NCBI GenBank assembly: GCA_027574665.1
Contig: CM050657.1
Coordinates: 29,077,408 to 29,141,407 of the forward strand
DNA from: Rhynochetos jubatus
Taxonomy: Eukaryota > Chordata > Aves > Eurypygiformes > Rhynochetidae
Reading direction: 5' to 3'
DNA: 64,000 nt
The notes beneath the pieces were generated by a model, which did not search any database, was not told where the DNA came from, and was given only the letters and a program-made list of their open reading frames with translations. This document shows positions 49,628 through 63,363 of the stretch, piece by piece; the stretch's first letter is position 1, and every line of letters starts with the position of its first letter. A program made the translations under genes and the position numbers.

Positions 49628-52600
49628 CTGAAAAGGTAAAAATAGTAACTGCCATTAACATGACCTATACTGACAGCATGAAATAAGTACGTGCAATAAC
49701 TTAACGTCACCTGGATGAGCGCAAAGATGTGCAGCCTCCAAACCTGTCCCGTTAGGCTAACGCCAGCCGGACCAAAGCCATGGTGGTGGCTAAACTTTCA
49801 CACATATGCCTCTTCTCTGCCCTTCCCACCCACTGAGGCTTTGGGGCAAGGGAGTTAGGGCAGCTTCAGCTAAGAAACTGCTGGAGTTTCTATGAAAAAC
49901 CAGTGGTATAATAATCTGATCAGCTATTTATCTTCAATAAAATATAAACAATTATTGTCTTCAGAAGGAATTTTATGTAATAACTTCTTTAATAATATAC
50001 ATAAGCATTCTGATGCCTCTCACTAACTTTAGAAGGAAGCTGAGAATTATAACTAAGGCAATACAAAGAAATTAATTTATTCTACTGTATAGCTAAAAGT
50101 GAATAATTGGGTTGCTCAGCTTCATGCCACTGCTGTCGATCTCTCATTCTCAGGTGTAGGCTATGTGAATTCAACAGTTTCGCCTTGCAGAAAACAGTGC
50201 AAGGCATACCTGGCATACGGACCCTAAGACAGCAGATTCCCACCTGGGGATGGGGAGAGAGGCTCTACTGCCACTGCTGCATGCATCGTTTTCTCTGGAT
50301 CTACTTTTCAGATAAAACTAGAAGAATCAATACATGAATGATCTAATCAGTGCATGGATGGCACCAAAATATGAAAAACATACACGCATATATGTGAATA
50401 ATAAATGATTGGTGAGACTTCATTTATAGCATTTAAATATGCATTTAATGCATTTAAAATACCTGCTTAAATATATCTATTAAACTAAGTTTTAAGTCTA
50501 AATCTAGGTCTTATTACTACTATCTGCTTGAGAATTAATCCAAAGTAAGACTTAGCTAAAGTCCTAAATTCTCTTCAAGTTTCCCCATTCTTATACTTTT
50601 TACAAGGATTTCAACGAACTGATGAACAGGGTAGGTTTCAGAATGCTTCCAGGTGATAACAAATTACAAACACATCTTTCATTTTTAAAGGTGGTCCATG
50701 TTTCTAAATCCTTACTGTCCTGCAAACTGTAAAGCAGCATAATCAACAGAAGCATTATCCCACACTGTTTATTATTATGTATAAGAACTGCAATACAGAT
50801 TGGGCATCAGGAAAACATTTCTAACCACAAGGTAGTTAATGACATTGAAGGAATTACGTTGCTTGTGAAGATTACAGAGCCTACAATGATGGAAGGCTTG
50901 AAGAGGTTAGACAAATACACATGAAAAACAGACACGCAGCAGATCCCGCCTTACTCCTTCCCAACCTCTTCCATGAATACCAATTGTGGTGCAACAGAAT
51001 TGGGCAGATTGTGAATTTGAATTTGGAGAGTTTGAGAGGCAGAACTATACACAGGTAAAATTAGTGAAAAAATAGTCTTTTTTATAAGAATATGAGCAAG
51101 AAAAATCAGTATAAATAGGAAGAAATCGGTCACGTAATATGTGAACAATTAAAAGGAATTAATCTACTTCTCTAATGTTCAACACTGCCGTTATGTACAG
51201 CAGTGCAAACTTGCACGAGTAATACAAACCCAATCATCTCGAGTTAATAGTAATAAAAAAATGATAAAAGCAACCTTTTTAATATATATACATACACACA
51301 CACACTCACTGGCTACAGACCTGCTGACCAATCGCTTGGTCAGTGTGTCAGCAGAAAACAGGCAGAGCCCTCTAGTCTGAGCATCCTGCAGCGAAGCAGC
51401 AGAAGGCTGCAGAGCCAGAAGCCCGCAGGTACATGCTGGCAGATACTTCAGTCCAGGCCAGTGATAACCACTCTTGTCTGTGAGCCAGCCGGGAGACAGG
51501 CAGGAAATCAGGGGGTATGGAGGCAGAAGCAGGGACCGCAGGTTGGGGGAGTGGTAAAATTGAAGCCTCTAATGGCCCACATAGTATCTTGAGCTGATTG
51601 CCTCAGCCCTATTCATTAGCATCACTGAAAACCTTAAGTATGGGAATGAAGAAAGCTCCATAATCAGCTGCTTACAGGACCAGGTCTCTTGCTTTCATCT
51701 GAAGCAGAGTATGCTGCACACAGAGTGCTTTCAGCAACACGTCCAGGTTGGTTGCAAACAGAACACGAAGTCGTAACATGACAGTTAAGTACTCTTGTCT
51801 GTTATGAAAGCTGAGGGTCATTTCCGCACTAAGCCTCTGTGCATGATGAATTCTGTATCTATTGTCAAGGAGCAGTGCAATCACCAGCATGAAATACATA
51901 TTTAGCCTCAAGCAGCTGTTAAGTGAGCATTACTTAGCAACACAGATAAGGATTGATACTCTTAATGAGAAAATGCTGGAGTAAAGTTCCTTAAAACATA
52001 GTCATTCAATGTAAAAATACATATATTAATAGTAAATCACATTCAAAATGTTCTCATCACGTGATTCGAAACAGAATACGCACACAAAAAAAGCATCATT
52101 TTAGCCCTCCACGGAGAAACATGTCTCAGAGAGCTGATATGTGCTACTCTGAGTGAAGCTGAAATCTACTGCCAGGTAAAAGATTTTGTACAGCAAAACA
52201 TACTTTTCTGCTCTATTTTATGCATTACTTAAGAAATGCCAAAGACCAATTCCATTTGAAGGTATCTAGGAATAGCTGCCATCAGCACAGGAAAGCTGTC
52301 ACACACCTACTACTGTCTCTGGGCTTTAGGGTCATCTAAATGAATAATCACTTAGAAAATTTTCATTTTTGCTCTTTTTTTGCCAATCTGTTTCAAATAC
52401 TAATATTTTATTACTATGTTTTTAACTCACTTATACTAGAGAAAATAAATTTAAAAAATAATTTGGGACGCTCTCCAGGCAATTGCTCCTAGAATGACAA
52501 TCATTTCATTTAACAATTGTGTTTTCTTTTTAAAAGTCAGCACTTTCTAACACATCTTAAAAACGGCAGAAAAAAGTAACCTAAGAAGAAGAGAGAAACC

Positions 52601-52829
52601 ATTTGTCCTCAGATGAGGACATACATTTCTCCCAGACCAACAAATCTGAACTACTCATTTGAATAAAGATTATGGGATCGGTATCTACACTGAAGTTTGT
52701 TTGTGTTAGTTTTAGATGTGGGATTTATTTCTGCCCAGTGGAGGATACTGTATATCTCTATTTGTAACACAACCTACCATAAAAAAGTATGAAGAACAAT
52801 TCAAAAACAAGAGGCGAACCCCATCCTAC
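49628..52829 (-). other. DNER: DNER intron between two EGF exons
   Basis: The intron is 3.2 kb with donor GTAGGA and acceptor CCTTTTCAG. It holds a TA/CA microsatellite at 51282-51306 and is otherwise AT-rich with no supported gene. Confidence 0.88.
51282..51306. repeat. TA/CA dinucleotide microsatellite
   Basis: A short run of TA units passes into CA units. It may be length-polymorphic. Confidence 0.8.
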
Positions 52830-52952
52830 CTTCATATTCAGCAAGGCACACGCACTTGTAGCTGTTGATGAGGTCTCTGCAGGTGGCTCCGTTCTGGCAG
52901 GGTGCAGAGAGGCATTCGTTATATTCCTCTTCACAGTAAAGGCCATGGTAAC
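52830..52952 (-). CDS. DNER: DNER coding exon, EGF module
   Basis: This 123-bp exon encodes 41 codons and is phase 1 on both sides. It starts YHGLYCEEEYNEC and ends at AEYEG. The acceptor is TGATTTAG and the donor is G|GTAGGA. One EGF module is visible with CLSAPC (O-glucose consensus), CQNGATC (O-fucose consensus) and CRDLINSYKCVC, which fits the Asp/Asn beta-hydroxylation pattern C-x-D/N-x4-Y-x-C-x-C. The sequence is near-identical to vertebrate DNER. The split glycine codon joins correctly to the exon on each side. Confidence 0.96.
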
Positions 52953-53890
52953 CTAAATCACACAAAGAGGAAATAAAACAAGCTAGGACACAGTGTCCAG
53001 TAAAATATAACAACTAAGCAACTATAGATTGTGTGCAGAGGCTTGCTAATTGACATATACTGTGCAGACAGATACATGTTAAAACATTGGTTTTAAGGAC
53101 ATTTTCTCCCCAGATGAAATTACAGAAAAAAAAAAAATCCTGGAAGCCCAATGTTCTGACAGAAGCCTCAGCCACTGCCCCTGTAATAAACCACAGTGAG
53201 GCCATAAACACAGAGGCTGGTGACCAAGCCCACTGTGGACAATGCCAATAATCACATTCTGATTGTAAAAGGGAATAAGCTAATATCAACGTATCTCCTA
53301 CCTTTCTCAGATCCTTGCTTCAAAGCCAACTTTCATCAAAGTGGTGATAATTGTATACCAGTAGTTGGAATGATAATGCATTTTAACTTTACGCTGTACA
53401 ATGCCAAAACACTGTAGAAGCATTAAGTTACTTGACTTTTACAGTATTCCCAAGCCATAGGCAGATATTGTGGTGTGATTATGCAGACAAAGAAAGTAGG
53501 AGTGCAGAAAAGCTATGAGATCTGCTAATGGTCATCGAGTTATTTGTATCACGAGGTAAGAAATATGGAATGAATCCACTTGAAATAGCACTTTCCTCAT
53601 TATTTATGTGTCACACGATCATCAGTCTTAACAGTAGTTGAAATGACTGTTTAGATGTAGTGTATCAGGTCAAAGTAGCACCTACTCCTATTAAGTAACG
53701 GCATAAATTAGTACAGTGTAGCAGGAGAAATAAAACAGCTGTAAAAATATGTTTGCCTGATTATACTGGTTACTTAGTATTAAATATGAAGAATCATAAG
53801 CCCAGTTGTTTTGAAGACGTATTTGATAACAAGAAGCTTATTTGATTCCTCTTCAATAAACTCAGGTTATATTTTTGTCAGTGAAAAGCT

Positions 53891-53950
53891 TCCTCTATTC
53901 TTTCTTTTTACTTCTTTTTTCTTTTCTTTCTTTTCTGTTTTTTTATTTCT
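53891..53950. repeat. Pyrimidine-rich (T/C) simple-sequence tract
   Basis: About 60 bases are almost all T and C on the plus strand, so purine-rich on the DNER transcript. No gene sits here. Confidence 0.75.
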
Positions 53951-55015
53951 TAAGGTAGGGGCTTTCCGACTCCAGAAATTTGTCTAAATTTATAGACAAT
54001 TAATACATCAACAAGGAAAAAAAAAAAGAAGATAGATTGGTCATAATGCTTAGTAAGTAGAAATAATGCATTCAAATGCACCATAAGCACTGCTTTCTCC
54101 TTGATAGACAAGTATTAAGCAGACAAAAATTGTGAAACTGCTAGTGTGACCAATGAAAAAAGTATGGGGCAATTTTCTCGAGTCCTTCTAAATAGTTTCC
54201 TCTTTCTTTGGGGGTACAGAGAGTGCGTCATAACTAACCAAATTACCTTTAGAGGAAGGGCCAGAATTTAATATCTCAAACAAAATATGTTCTTAACTTT
54301 TTGAAAATACAAATACAAATAGTACATTTATTTCTACTAAAACACACATCTTTGGTAATATTTATCCTCTTCTTGGAAGTTACAGCAAATAACTGAGTGA
54401 CCAGACTTTTCCATTTTCTACATCTCTTCAACTGTTAGCTACTTGCTGCTAATAACTGCAAGTCAGAGCATCTGATCTGGGGCACCAGCCTACTTTCCCC
54501 TCAAGCAAACCAAAGATCATGCAGTTAACATCAACTGAAATGACTGGATAATTAACACAAATTAATGTTTTGGATGTTTTAGTAAATTGTTTGGTTTCAT
54601 GAAACCATAACTCTTCTTTACCCATCCATGAACAGGTGATGATAGAAATTTTAGCCCGAGCTATTGTCCGCAGCGTGATCCCAGAGCCACTTTGTACGCG
54701 TGGTTACCGTACACTCTTTTTCCTTTGGCCTATTATTTTATAAAATTTGCCTGGTACTGAAAACCATGTAGACTGGGACTTTTGTTTAATTTGTGTTAAA
54801 CAAATTCTTGCCTCTCTGTGAACTTTGCTCAATGTTCTTGACATTTCATTCTGATGGAGGGCTGTATTACACATTTCTAAAAAAATTCTTCAAAATATGT
54901 TTTCATATTAAAACCACTGTTTCACTAAGAACAGTCAGCCAGAGAAGATGTGTCATGGTATGTTAACAGTACATAAGGACACTCTTTCCACACCCCTACC
55001 ATGGATTAATTATTA

Positions 55016-55045
55016 ATGAGTCGATAATTAACCTTATCGACTCAT
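55016..55045. other. Perfect 12-bp inverted repeat with 6-base loop
   Basis: Arms ATGAGTCGATAA (55016-55027) and TTATCGACTCAT (55034-55045) are exact reverse complements around the loop TTAACC. The flanks do not continue the pairing. The arms hold CpG dinucleotides, which are rare in this AT-rich intron. Function unknown. Confidence 0.85.
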
Positions 55046-55328
55046 CGTAACTCTGATACTTCCCTCAACTTTTTATTAGTGTGATATAGTACCATGAATA
55101 GGTCGCTATGATCTATAATACCATACATTGGATCAGTGAAATGAGGATATGCTTCATGAACAAAGAACCAGAGAGGGGCAGATTCTCATCTTAGTAAGTG
55201 ACAATCTGTATTCACTCTCCTGGTCTAAATTTTTCCCCAAATTCTCACAGAACTGTAAGAAATATGACAAATGTCACCTCCAGACATAATTTCCATCCCC
55301 CTTCACTCTTATGGATAAGAATTATACT

Positions 55329-55551
55329 AGATATCAGGGAGAAATTCTTCATGGAAAGGGTGGGGAGGCCCTGGGACAGGTTGCCCAGAGAAGCTGTGGA
55401 TGCCCCATCCCTGGCAGTGTCCAAGGCCAGGCTGGATGAGGCTTGGAGCAACCTGGGCTAGTGGAGGGTGTCCCTGCCCATGGCAGGGAGGTTGGAACTA
55501 GATGATCTTGGAGGTCCCTTCCGACCCAAATCATTCTATGATTCTATGATA
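55329..55551 (+). mobile_element. CR1 LINE, 5'-truncated 3' end
   Basis: About 220 bases match the CR1 3' end, running from AGATATCAGGGAGAAATTC through GTGTCCAAGGCCAGGCTGG and CCTGCCCATGGCAGG to the tail CATTCTATGATTCTATGAT. The orientation is plus, antisense to DNER. It lacks any coding part of ORF2. Confidence 0.93.
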
Positions 55552-58500
55552 CAACAGATGTTAGTGCTACACAAGATATATATTCAATATAACCCATTTG
55601 ATTTTGCACAAAATTATCTTTTCATAGTAAATGGTTAGTTTGACCAGTAGCTTATTAAGAAACATTTCAGACCCACTTTCTCCAAAGCTGTTTGCCAGGC
55701 AATACAGAATTAATTATGCTAAATGTTATGGTGGTTTTATTAGCCCATGATGAAATTTATCTATCTTATGATACAGGTCAATGTCCTTGTGACATCTGTT
55801 GCCAAAATACAAACCACTGAAATCAGAAAATTTGAAAGAAAAATATATGGGAGTTCCCAGTGTTAAACCAGATTTAATTAGACAGTTTTCCACGTACTAG
55901 ACAATTCTCCCCTTCCAAAGGGAGCAGGGGGAAATTTGTGACTGGATAATTGTGTGGTTTCCAAAATCAATATGAACTATCGCATCGCCTCCTTAGGACT
56001 GAGGCAGTCCACGCTGTCAGACGCTGCACACATAGAGGGAAAGATATTTTCTCTCTCCACGAGAGGGCAGATCTCACCCACACACGATGTCACCCTCAGC
56101 AGCCTCACCCTTCTGCCCCAACAGCTGAGTGGAGAGTTCTTCTTTGGAACCAGGCACCGGGAGAAAGGCAGGTTTCTTCTACTGGAGCTAAGAGGCACCA
56201 TATCATTCTTGACATGTGTTTCTCTTTATATTACTGCTTTTAAATTATACCGGTATTTAAACCATGTATTATATTGGATTCATACCTGTATCCTCAAAAA
56301 GACTATATAAATAATTTCGATATTTTCCTTAAACAACTTAGATGGAAAGAGGAAAATTTTTTTTAGATAACTTCAGCATAACAGTCTCTTGCTATAGTTT
56401 AGTTTCTTCCTCTCTTTTAAGTAACATTATAATTCTGCCACCTTTATGTTTACAAGCAATATCAAATATAGCTATTTGCATCTTCTGTGGTGTATAACAT
56501 TTCTGTGGACATATTCAGAAACAATACCAACATTAACAACACTTCTCCAGCTGCTGCGTCCTGAGCAGGGAAAAAACCACGTGGAGCATTTCGGCTTCAA
56601 AAAGGGCAACTATGTTATTAAGCTGCTTCTTTCCAGGTCACTAGACATCGGATACGCCTTCAATAACAGCACCTTTAAGAACTCAAGCAGAAATTGCCAA
56701 CGATGGTCCCATTCGGATGTGCTCCCTTCAGAGGCTGGTGAATGGACAGGGAACCTAAAAAGCCCTAAAATAAAGATGTCCCAATAGTATGTCTTTTCCC
56801 TCTACATGACTGCCCTTCTGCTACTGGTCGTTACAAAGGGAGGAACAGATCTGTTGCCACTCTCCTCTGGATTCCCAAACCTTTCTTTCTCTTTCTTAAG
56901 CAACATGGAGGCTGCCTTATCCTGGAGCCAGGATATTTGCCTGATGCTCTCTCGCATGGTTTTTGCACAGGTACGTGCCAAGGTGCACTCTCTGCACGCA
57001 GCTGTGTTAAACACTGCAAAGAGAGAAAACATCCAAGGGAACACACAACTTGTGTCATGCAGGCTGATGAGGAGAAGCCATGGGTTTTGTCAAAGCCCTC
57101 GAGAGCATCTGACAGAGCAAAAGATACAGCTGTGCTTGTCAACATCTGGACAATATCAGCACTATCAGGTGAAAAGAGAGAGGGAGAAGGATACTATTCC
57201 CCTTATAAATCAATAAAGAACAAAGTTGAAAGCTTTTGACACTTTCTTAGATACTACCTCCTCAACAGTGATTCTCTGGGCTTATCCACACTTAACACTT
57301 CAGCAAATCAAGGCAGCAGGACAAAAATCCCATCTTTATGGGAAGGCCTAATGGGATACAATGCAAGAGAGCTCTATTTTGCAGGCACCAGCATCACTTC
57401 ACGCATGACCACGCACTAACACTGTTGCATGTTATATAGTCAAGAAATAAATGTGCTCAAGTCAAAGTCTGAGCTTATATAGCAATTAAATAAGAGAAAG
57501 GGAGAAGAGCTGCTCCAGATGGCAGGACAATAGGAAGGCATGTTTATCAGCCAGGGCCAGATTGCACAGAGGGTTGTCTTAATGTAGAACTGGAAGCAAG
57601 ATGAGGACACAGAAGCAATAAAGGGCTCACAGACAGTCTGGAAACTGGAATTAACCTACAGTCGCCTCTGCCAGAGCTTGCATTTCCTGCCCCAGTTCCA
57701 AAATGTGGGAAGGGAAAAGGCAGAAAAAAGAAAAATTGCTACTGCTAGAAATAAACGTTGCACTTGCATCTGCAAAGACACCGAGATAACCCTACAATCC
57801 TCTAACCATCTATTAAGCTACATCAGCAAAAAATCAAGTGCAGAGGAAACATACCCCATGGTACTACTTCTGAAGATGCCACCACTCTTCATACCTTGTG
57901 GAATTTTTTCTGACATTCCTCAGGGGTTTTTATCCCAATGTTATGTATGTACTATGATTCTATGATTCTACTATCATAACTATTTATGAAGTAGAGGGCA
58001 GGTGTTCATGTCCGTGCTTTGCAGTTTCAAACTTCTTACCTCTATGTCTTTAAGAAAGTCAAATGCAAAACTTTGCTGTGGTATTGCTATTCAATTTCTA
58101 GATAGATTTCTTCTTTTTGGGCCAGACAAAATTAAAAAGTAGATTCAATATTTGCATTTGAAAATGATAACAGCGGCTCTTAAAATAATGGAGTGTAAAG
58201 AGAGGAAAAGGTTTAAGAGGAGGAAGAAACTGCTTGGGGATTCAGGGACTAAATACATGCTCTACAAACAGACACTATGGGATCCCACAGGCACCAGATG
58301 AGAAGTCCAGCAAATGAGCACAAGAATTGTCACCAAGATTAGCTCTTCAACACGGGGTAGGCATGAAAGCACAACACAAACTATGACTCTAAGTCCAAAC
58401 ACTGGTATTTCTTTTTAACCTGTAAAGGGCTACGTGATAAGTATTAATAATTTGGGTGGGTAAGGATATAATTAAAGATTTAAAGGTAAAGTTTCATGTG

Positions 58501-59506
58501 CAATTGAAAAAACACACACACAATACAAAGTAGGTATTGATGCACAGGCTTTTGAATTCCGCAGTGGATATTTGAAAAGAAGTATGTTCAACTTAGAAAT
58601 AACTCACACCATTTTCCCCTCCATTCTGGAAATAAGAACATTAAAAAATATTAAGCTACTTTCCAAGTTAACTTCTGCAAATTACCTTTTCTATACAAGC
58701 TATTATATCATGTAGGTTATCCATAATGACGCTCACAATGAAAGTCAACACACAAAAAAGTAGCAAATCCTGGTTGCATGTGTTCCACAAATTGTGCAGA
58801 TATGCAAGTATAACAGCTGACCAAAAAAGCATGGAAATCATACTGCCTGCCAAGCACGGGGACTTTCACAGACCTTGGACTAATTGGAACTCTTTAAAAT
58901 TCCCCTCTTGTTTAAATTCTGAGGCAGAAGCAACACCGATGAAAATCCAGCTGACACTATGCCTGCTAGTAAAAACAGTGCATAAAGGAAGGATGGCATT
59001 TAGGTCACACACATAAGCAAAACTCTGCAGCGCTTTGCTTCTGTAATAAGAAATTATATCCTCTGTCAAACACCTCAAAAAACTAAAAAGAACATGTTGT
59101 CCTAGAACTGGACACAAAAAATAACTGGCAGGTTCTAAAGCTTTTGAAACTGTGTTTCAGATATATCATATAACCAATATAGATGAGAGTTCCAAAATGT
59201 CATATAATAATCTTACCATTAATATAACTAAAAAAACCCAATCTATATTAATTCAGGGACATGTCTGAAAGTGAAAAACTCCTATACAAAAAGTCAGTAG
59301 TCTAATGCTGAGAGCCTGCAAGCCAGAAAGTCTCAGAGTCAAGAGACAGAGATCGTTTATTTCCTATTAATGTCCAGTAATGTGTTTATGTAGTTCAGTA
59401 AGTTTATTATTAACCCTTGATCATGCTACTAAGCTGCACACGTTTTATTCATCCACTTTACAAGTGATTGTAACCGTCAAAATCTCTGCAGGCAAAATTG
59501 CATATA

Positions 59507-59590
59507 ATCATGGAATCATTTGGGTTGGAATGGACCTTCAAGAACATCTAGTGCCAACCCCCCTGCCATGCTGGCAGAGGCACTCATGGT
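59507..59590 (-). mobile_element. Short, diverged CR1 3'-end fragment
   Basis: The plus strand starts ATCATGGAATCATTTGGGTT and continues through CCCCTGCCATG, the reverse complement of the CR1 3' terminus. Similarity fades after about 85 bases. It is older or more diverged than the other copies. Confidence 0.8.
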
Positions 59591-60040
59591 GGGCAGCTCC
59601 TGAAACTCCAGTATGGAAATCTGATCCCTTTTTATACCAGAAATTTGGAAGAAATTTTTTACAAGCAAATTGAGAAATTTGGGTTCTGTTGACTTGACAC
59701 ACCTTCTCATTGCTCACACAAGGGTAGAGTAACACTTTTTATGTTTTGATTTCTACAATTCAAAGTGTTTGAATCCTGCCAATTCTTTTCAGAATTTCCC
59801 AGAGCATACACAGCATCAGTATTCTTTTAAAAGAGCCCTTCATCAACCTCTAGATTTTTTTCAGTCAACTGCAGTTTCAGTCATATATTAAAAACCACCT
59901 AAAGATCACAGTATATTAATACATTTTGATCACTTTCCTTGTTGTCCAGAATGAGACAGCTCCTCATCCCAATATCTTCCCTATCCTCTGCAGAGATTTT
60001 TCTTGACCATGCCCTAAATACTTCTACCATTCAACAGCTT

Positions 60041-60058
60041 AAAAAAAAAAAAAAAAAA
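60041..60058. repeat. A18 homopolymer
   Basis: Eighteen A residues in a DNER intron, with no recognisable retrosequence upstream. Confidence 0.9.
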
Positions 60059-63000
60059 GAAGGCAGTTTTCTCTAACAAATCTGAAAAAATTAACGAAAT
60101 AGCTGCTAGTCAATCAAGGAATAGGTTGATGCTAACAAGTAACTCCCGTATTCCTACATCCTGAGTGCTTTTTTCCCTGTCTTTCCAGATTTTTTTTAAA
60201 ATTCAAACCCTTTTTTTTCCTGTCCACTCTCTCCGTTGTTTAGTTCTTCAGCAGGCTGGGTGAGGAGAATAATATCCAAAATGGGTGGGTGAACATTAAA
60301 GTATTAAACTCCCAGTTCTAAAAATGAATTTAGGAAAACAGCACCTGGCAATTTCAACTACCTGCAATCAAAAAGATATTTTGTCACACATGGAACTAAT
60401 TATCAACTAATATGATTTCTAGTTTGTATTCTCGAGAAGACAGGATATGCTAACCCTATTTAAATATGATTAGGCCTGGCTGCTCTTCATCTCAATACCC
60501 AATCCTTTTCTCTAAGGATTCCTCTATTATGCAAATGAACAGTAAAGCTATTAAACACTTCAAAAAGGAAGACTGAAAATTTGTAATCAAAGATTTATCA
60601 TCTTCACCTCCTGAAATGCATGAAACAAAACACATGCTAGGAAACTTACATAATGCTCTTCTGTTCAGATGAAAAGTGCCCACACCATTCATGGAAACAT
60701 CTGAGCTAAAAATATTTGAGTTCACTTAAACATCTAGACCTATTTTGCCACAAAGATCTACCTACCCTCTGGTTTCTGAAAAGTTGCAAGCAAAAGAATT
60801 GAGGATGTTTTCTGAAAAACTCTCCATAAAATGGAGGCTGGTTTATTTGTTAAAGAAGTTAATATGTCTGAATGGTTAAAGCTCTTAGATGAGATTCTTA
60901 GAATCCTGCACGTATAAATTCATATCTGCTGGACAACAAGTCAATTATGAGATAACACTACTATGGGGAATTGTCTGCATTTCATGTTCATATTTTTCTC
61001 CTTTATAAAGAGGTATGTAATTTAATTATTAATTTGTCAAATCCAAACTACAAATTTCCACTAGCAGCTTCTCATTTGTGAGTATGTCTCTAGAAAACAA
61101 CTTCTGATGGTTTTTTCCCTGTCTCTAAACAGCAGTGATTAATTCTGACACCTCCTAAAAATTCTGCATTAGGGCATTTCACTACGAACTCCCCATATCC
61201 ACAACTAAAACTAATCCATTCTGGTGAAGAAACAATTCAAGACAAAATGCACAGAAGGTCAGTGTTTTCTATGCCAGTTGAATTCAGACCTATCAGAATC
61301 AATGTAAAAAAACTAGACAGTCTAGAGTAGTTAAGACTGTTCTTTGAACTGAGTTCCAAAAATTACCTTTTTTTCAACAGGCTTTATAAAATTTAGTCAA
61401 AACAGACTTAGCTGTTATATCGTGCTCTGGATCAGGACAGTTGTATTACATACGCACAACTTCGTAACTGTACTAAGTACTATATAGCCTGTTGTCTAAC
61501 CTATTACTAAAAGTGCCTTCATTCCCAAAATCAAAACACACAGCAAGAAGAAAATGTCAGGAATAAAACTGTGAAACAACACAACCATGTTGCGTCTTCC
61601 CTGTCAGCATAACATAGAGAAGTGAGAATCTTGCTACACAACACAATGCCTTATGCTGAGTTGTTCATAATGCTGAAACCTGTTCTTACCACATTTATCG
61701 ATTTCATGAGTGATGGCTTATTTTCAGAAATCAATCCAAAGTTCCTGCAAAGTGATGAATGCTTTCATCCTTAAGCAGTTTCAAACTCTACTCTCAACAA
61801 TTGGAATTTTCTTGAAGATCACATGCATCAGTTACCGAAAGCAACACTTTGAAGTGTGCACTCAAATGTACCGTCCAAGACAAACATTAGCTGGTAATTC
61901 TTGTGTCTTCAGGGATCTTTCTTTTGATGAGATACCACTTTTATGGGCTGCAGAATCTTAGATAAAAGCTCACTCTTCAAGGAAAATAGAGTTGTCTATG
62001 ATTCACCTTGCTCTAAAGCCAAAGCAGAAGCAGCAAGCAGTGACATCTTTCTTCCCTTAAAATGCCAATAATACATGAAAGGTAAACCAAACAGATATTT
62101 TACTTTCTTTTTGCCCTAAGCCTCACTATTCTTATTTGAAGCATTCTAGGAACAGATTGTGAGCGTCTGGCTTGGGAGGAAAAGGTGAAACTTCTTTTTG
62201 GAAGAGAACAAAGCTGAGTTATTTCTAGGCACAGGCAAAAAAGAAAACATCTGGATGTGGCAGGTACTCGTGTTGAGACTCACCACCTACAGAAGTACTT
62301 GCCTACTTCAGGCAAAACCTTTGTAATTGGTAGGATACCTCCACATCCTGCCAACTGGGAAGGAAGGAAAAAGAGCGGGAGAATTGCGACTGGTTCCCCA
62401 CAAGGCCAGGTAAAGCAGCAGAGAGGAAGTATTTCTCTGAAAGGAACTTCGGAGAACAACATGCATGTCACAGTGTTATGTATATGTAGAGCTACTAACT
62501 ATCCAATATCACTCTTTAACTTCCCCGTTGTACACTGGGGCTTTATTTTCCCCTTAACTTCTGCATTTTTCGAGTTCATAGCTTTATAGGAACAGACTTT
62601 AAAAAGTGACAAAATTACTCAAATTGAAACAAAGGTTATTGGTTTTCACTCTGTTTAAGCAATAGTGGATGCACAGCATATCATATAATTCATTCTAACT
62701 ACAACTTTACCTATTATCATTGCTAAAATGTATAAAGGGAGATGTAAGAATCCCAAAATATGACGTTACATTGGTACAAAGAAGAAAAAAATTCTAGAGC
62801 TAAGCAAAATACGACCCAGACACCATGTACTGTTAGGCTACGCTATCAGCTGCCAGCTGAGTCTACTAGCTACACTCCCCTAAGCAGTATCACTGGAGCT
62901 TCTGAAAGGAAATAACTTATGGAAACATGGATGGCAGAACTAAACCCTTTGGGGAATCAATTTTTTTTTCCTTCTCTACCTTTGTGCAGCTACCTTGTTT

Positions 63001-63363
63001 GTTTCCACCAAATTTCCCACATATTTTCCATTTTCTCTACCAAATTTTGTCATTTGAATTACACTGATACCTCACCTTGAACAGATTTATTCTGCAGACT
63101 ATGGTTTTATAATACAGCTGTAGGTATCAACCAAGCCACATGATCTCAGTAGGCATTTTCAGTGCCCACTCTGCGATTTTTCATTTTCCAAATGTAATTT
63201 GTAGATTCCTATCATTATTCTAAACAGACAGAATATCTGCTCAATGTGTTTTATACACTGAAAAGAAAAAAGGAAGTAATTTTAAACTATGTATTGGAAT
63301 CTACATTGATATTTATTGGATATAAAAGTATCAGAAGATTACAAAACATAAACTGGTACAAAC

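Larger units (their letters stand above)
52953..63363 (-). other. DNER: DNER intron, 10.4 kb, with two CR1 copies
   Basis: The largest complete intron in the window, with donor GTTTGT and acceptor TGATTTAG. It contains a pyrimidine-rich tract near 53.89-53.95 kb, a perfect hairpin at 55016-55045, CR1 copies at 55.33 and 59.5 kb, and an A18 run at 60041-60058. Open frames up to 136 codons near 56.4-57.2 kb show no recognisable protein. Confidence 0.88.

Noticed and set aside
56446-57239. Cluster of plus-strand frames of 100-136 codons in a DNER intron
   Set aside because: Mutually overlapping in different frames, no domain, no splice support.
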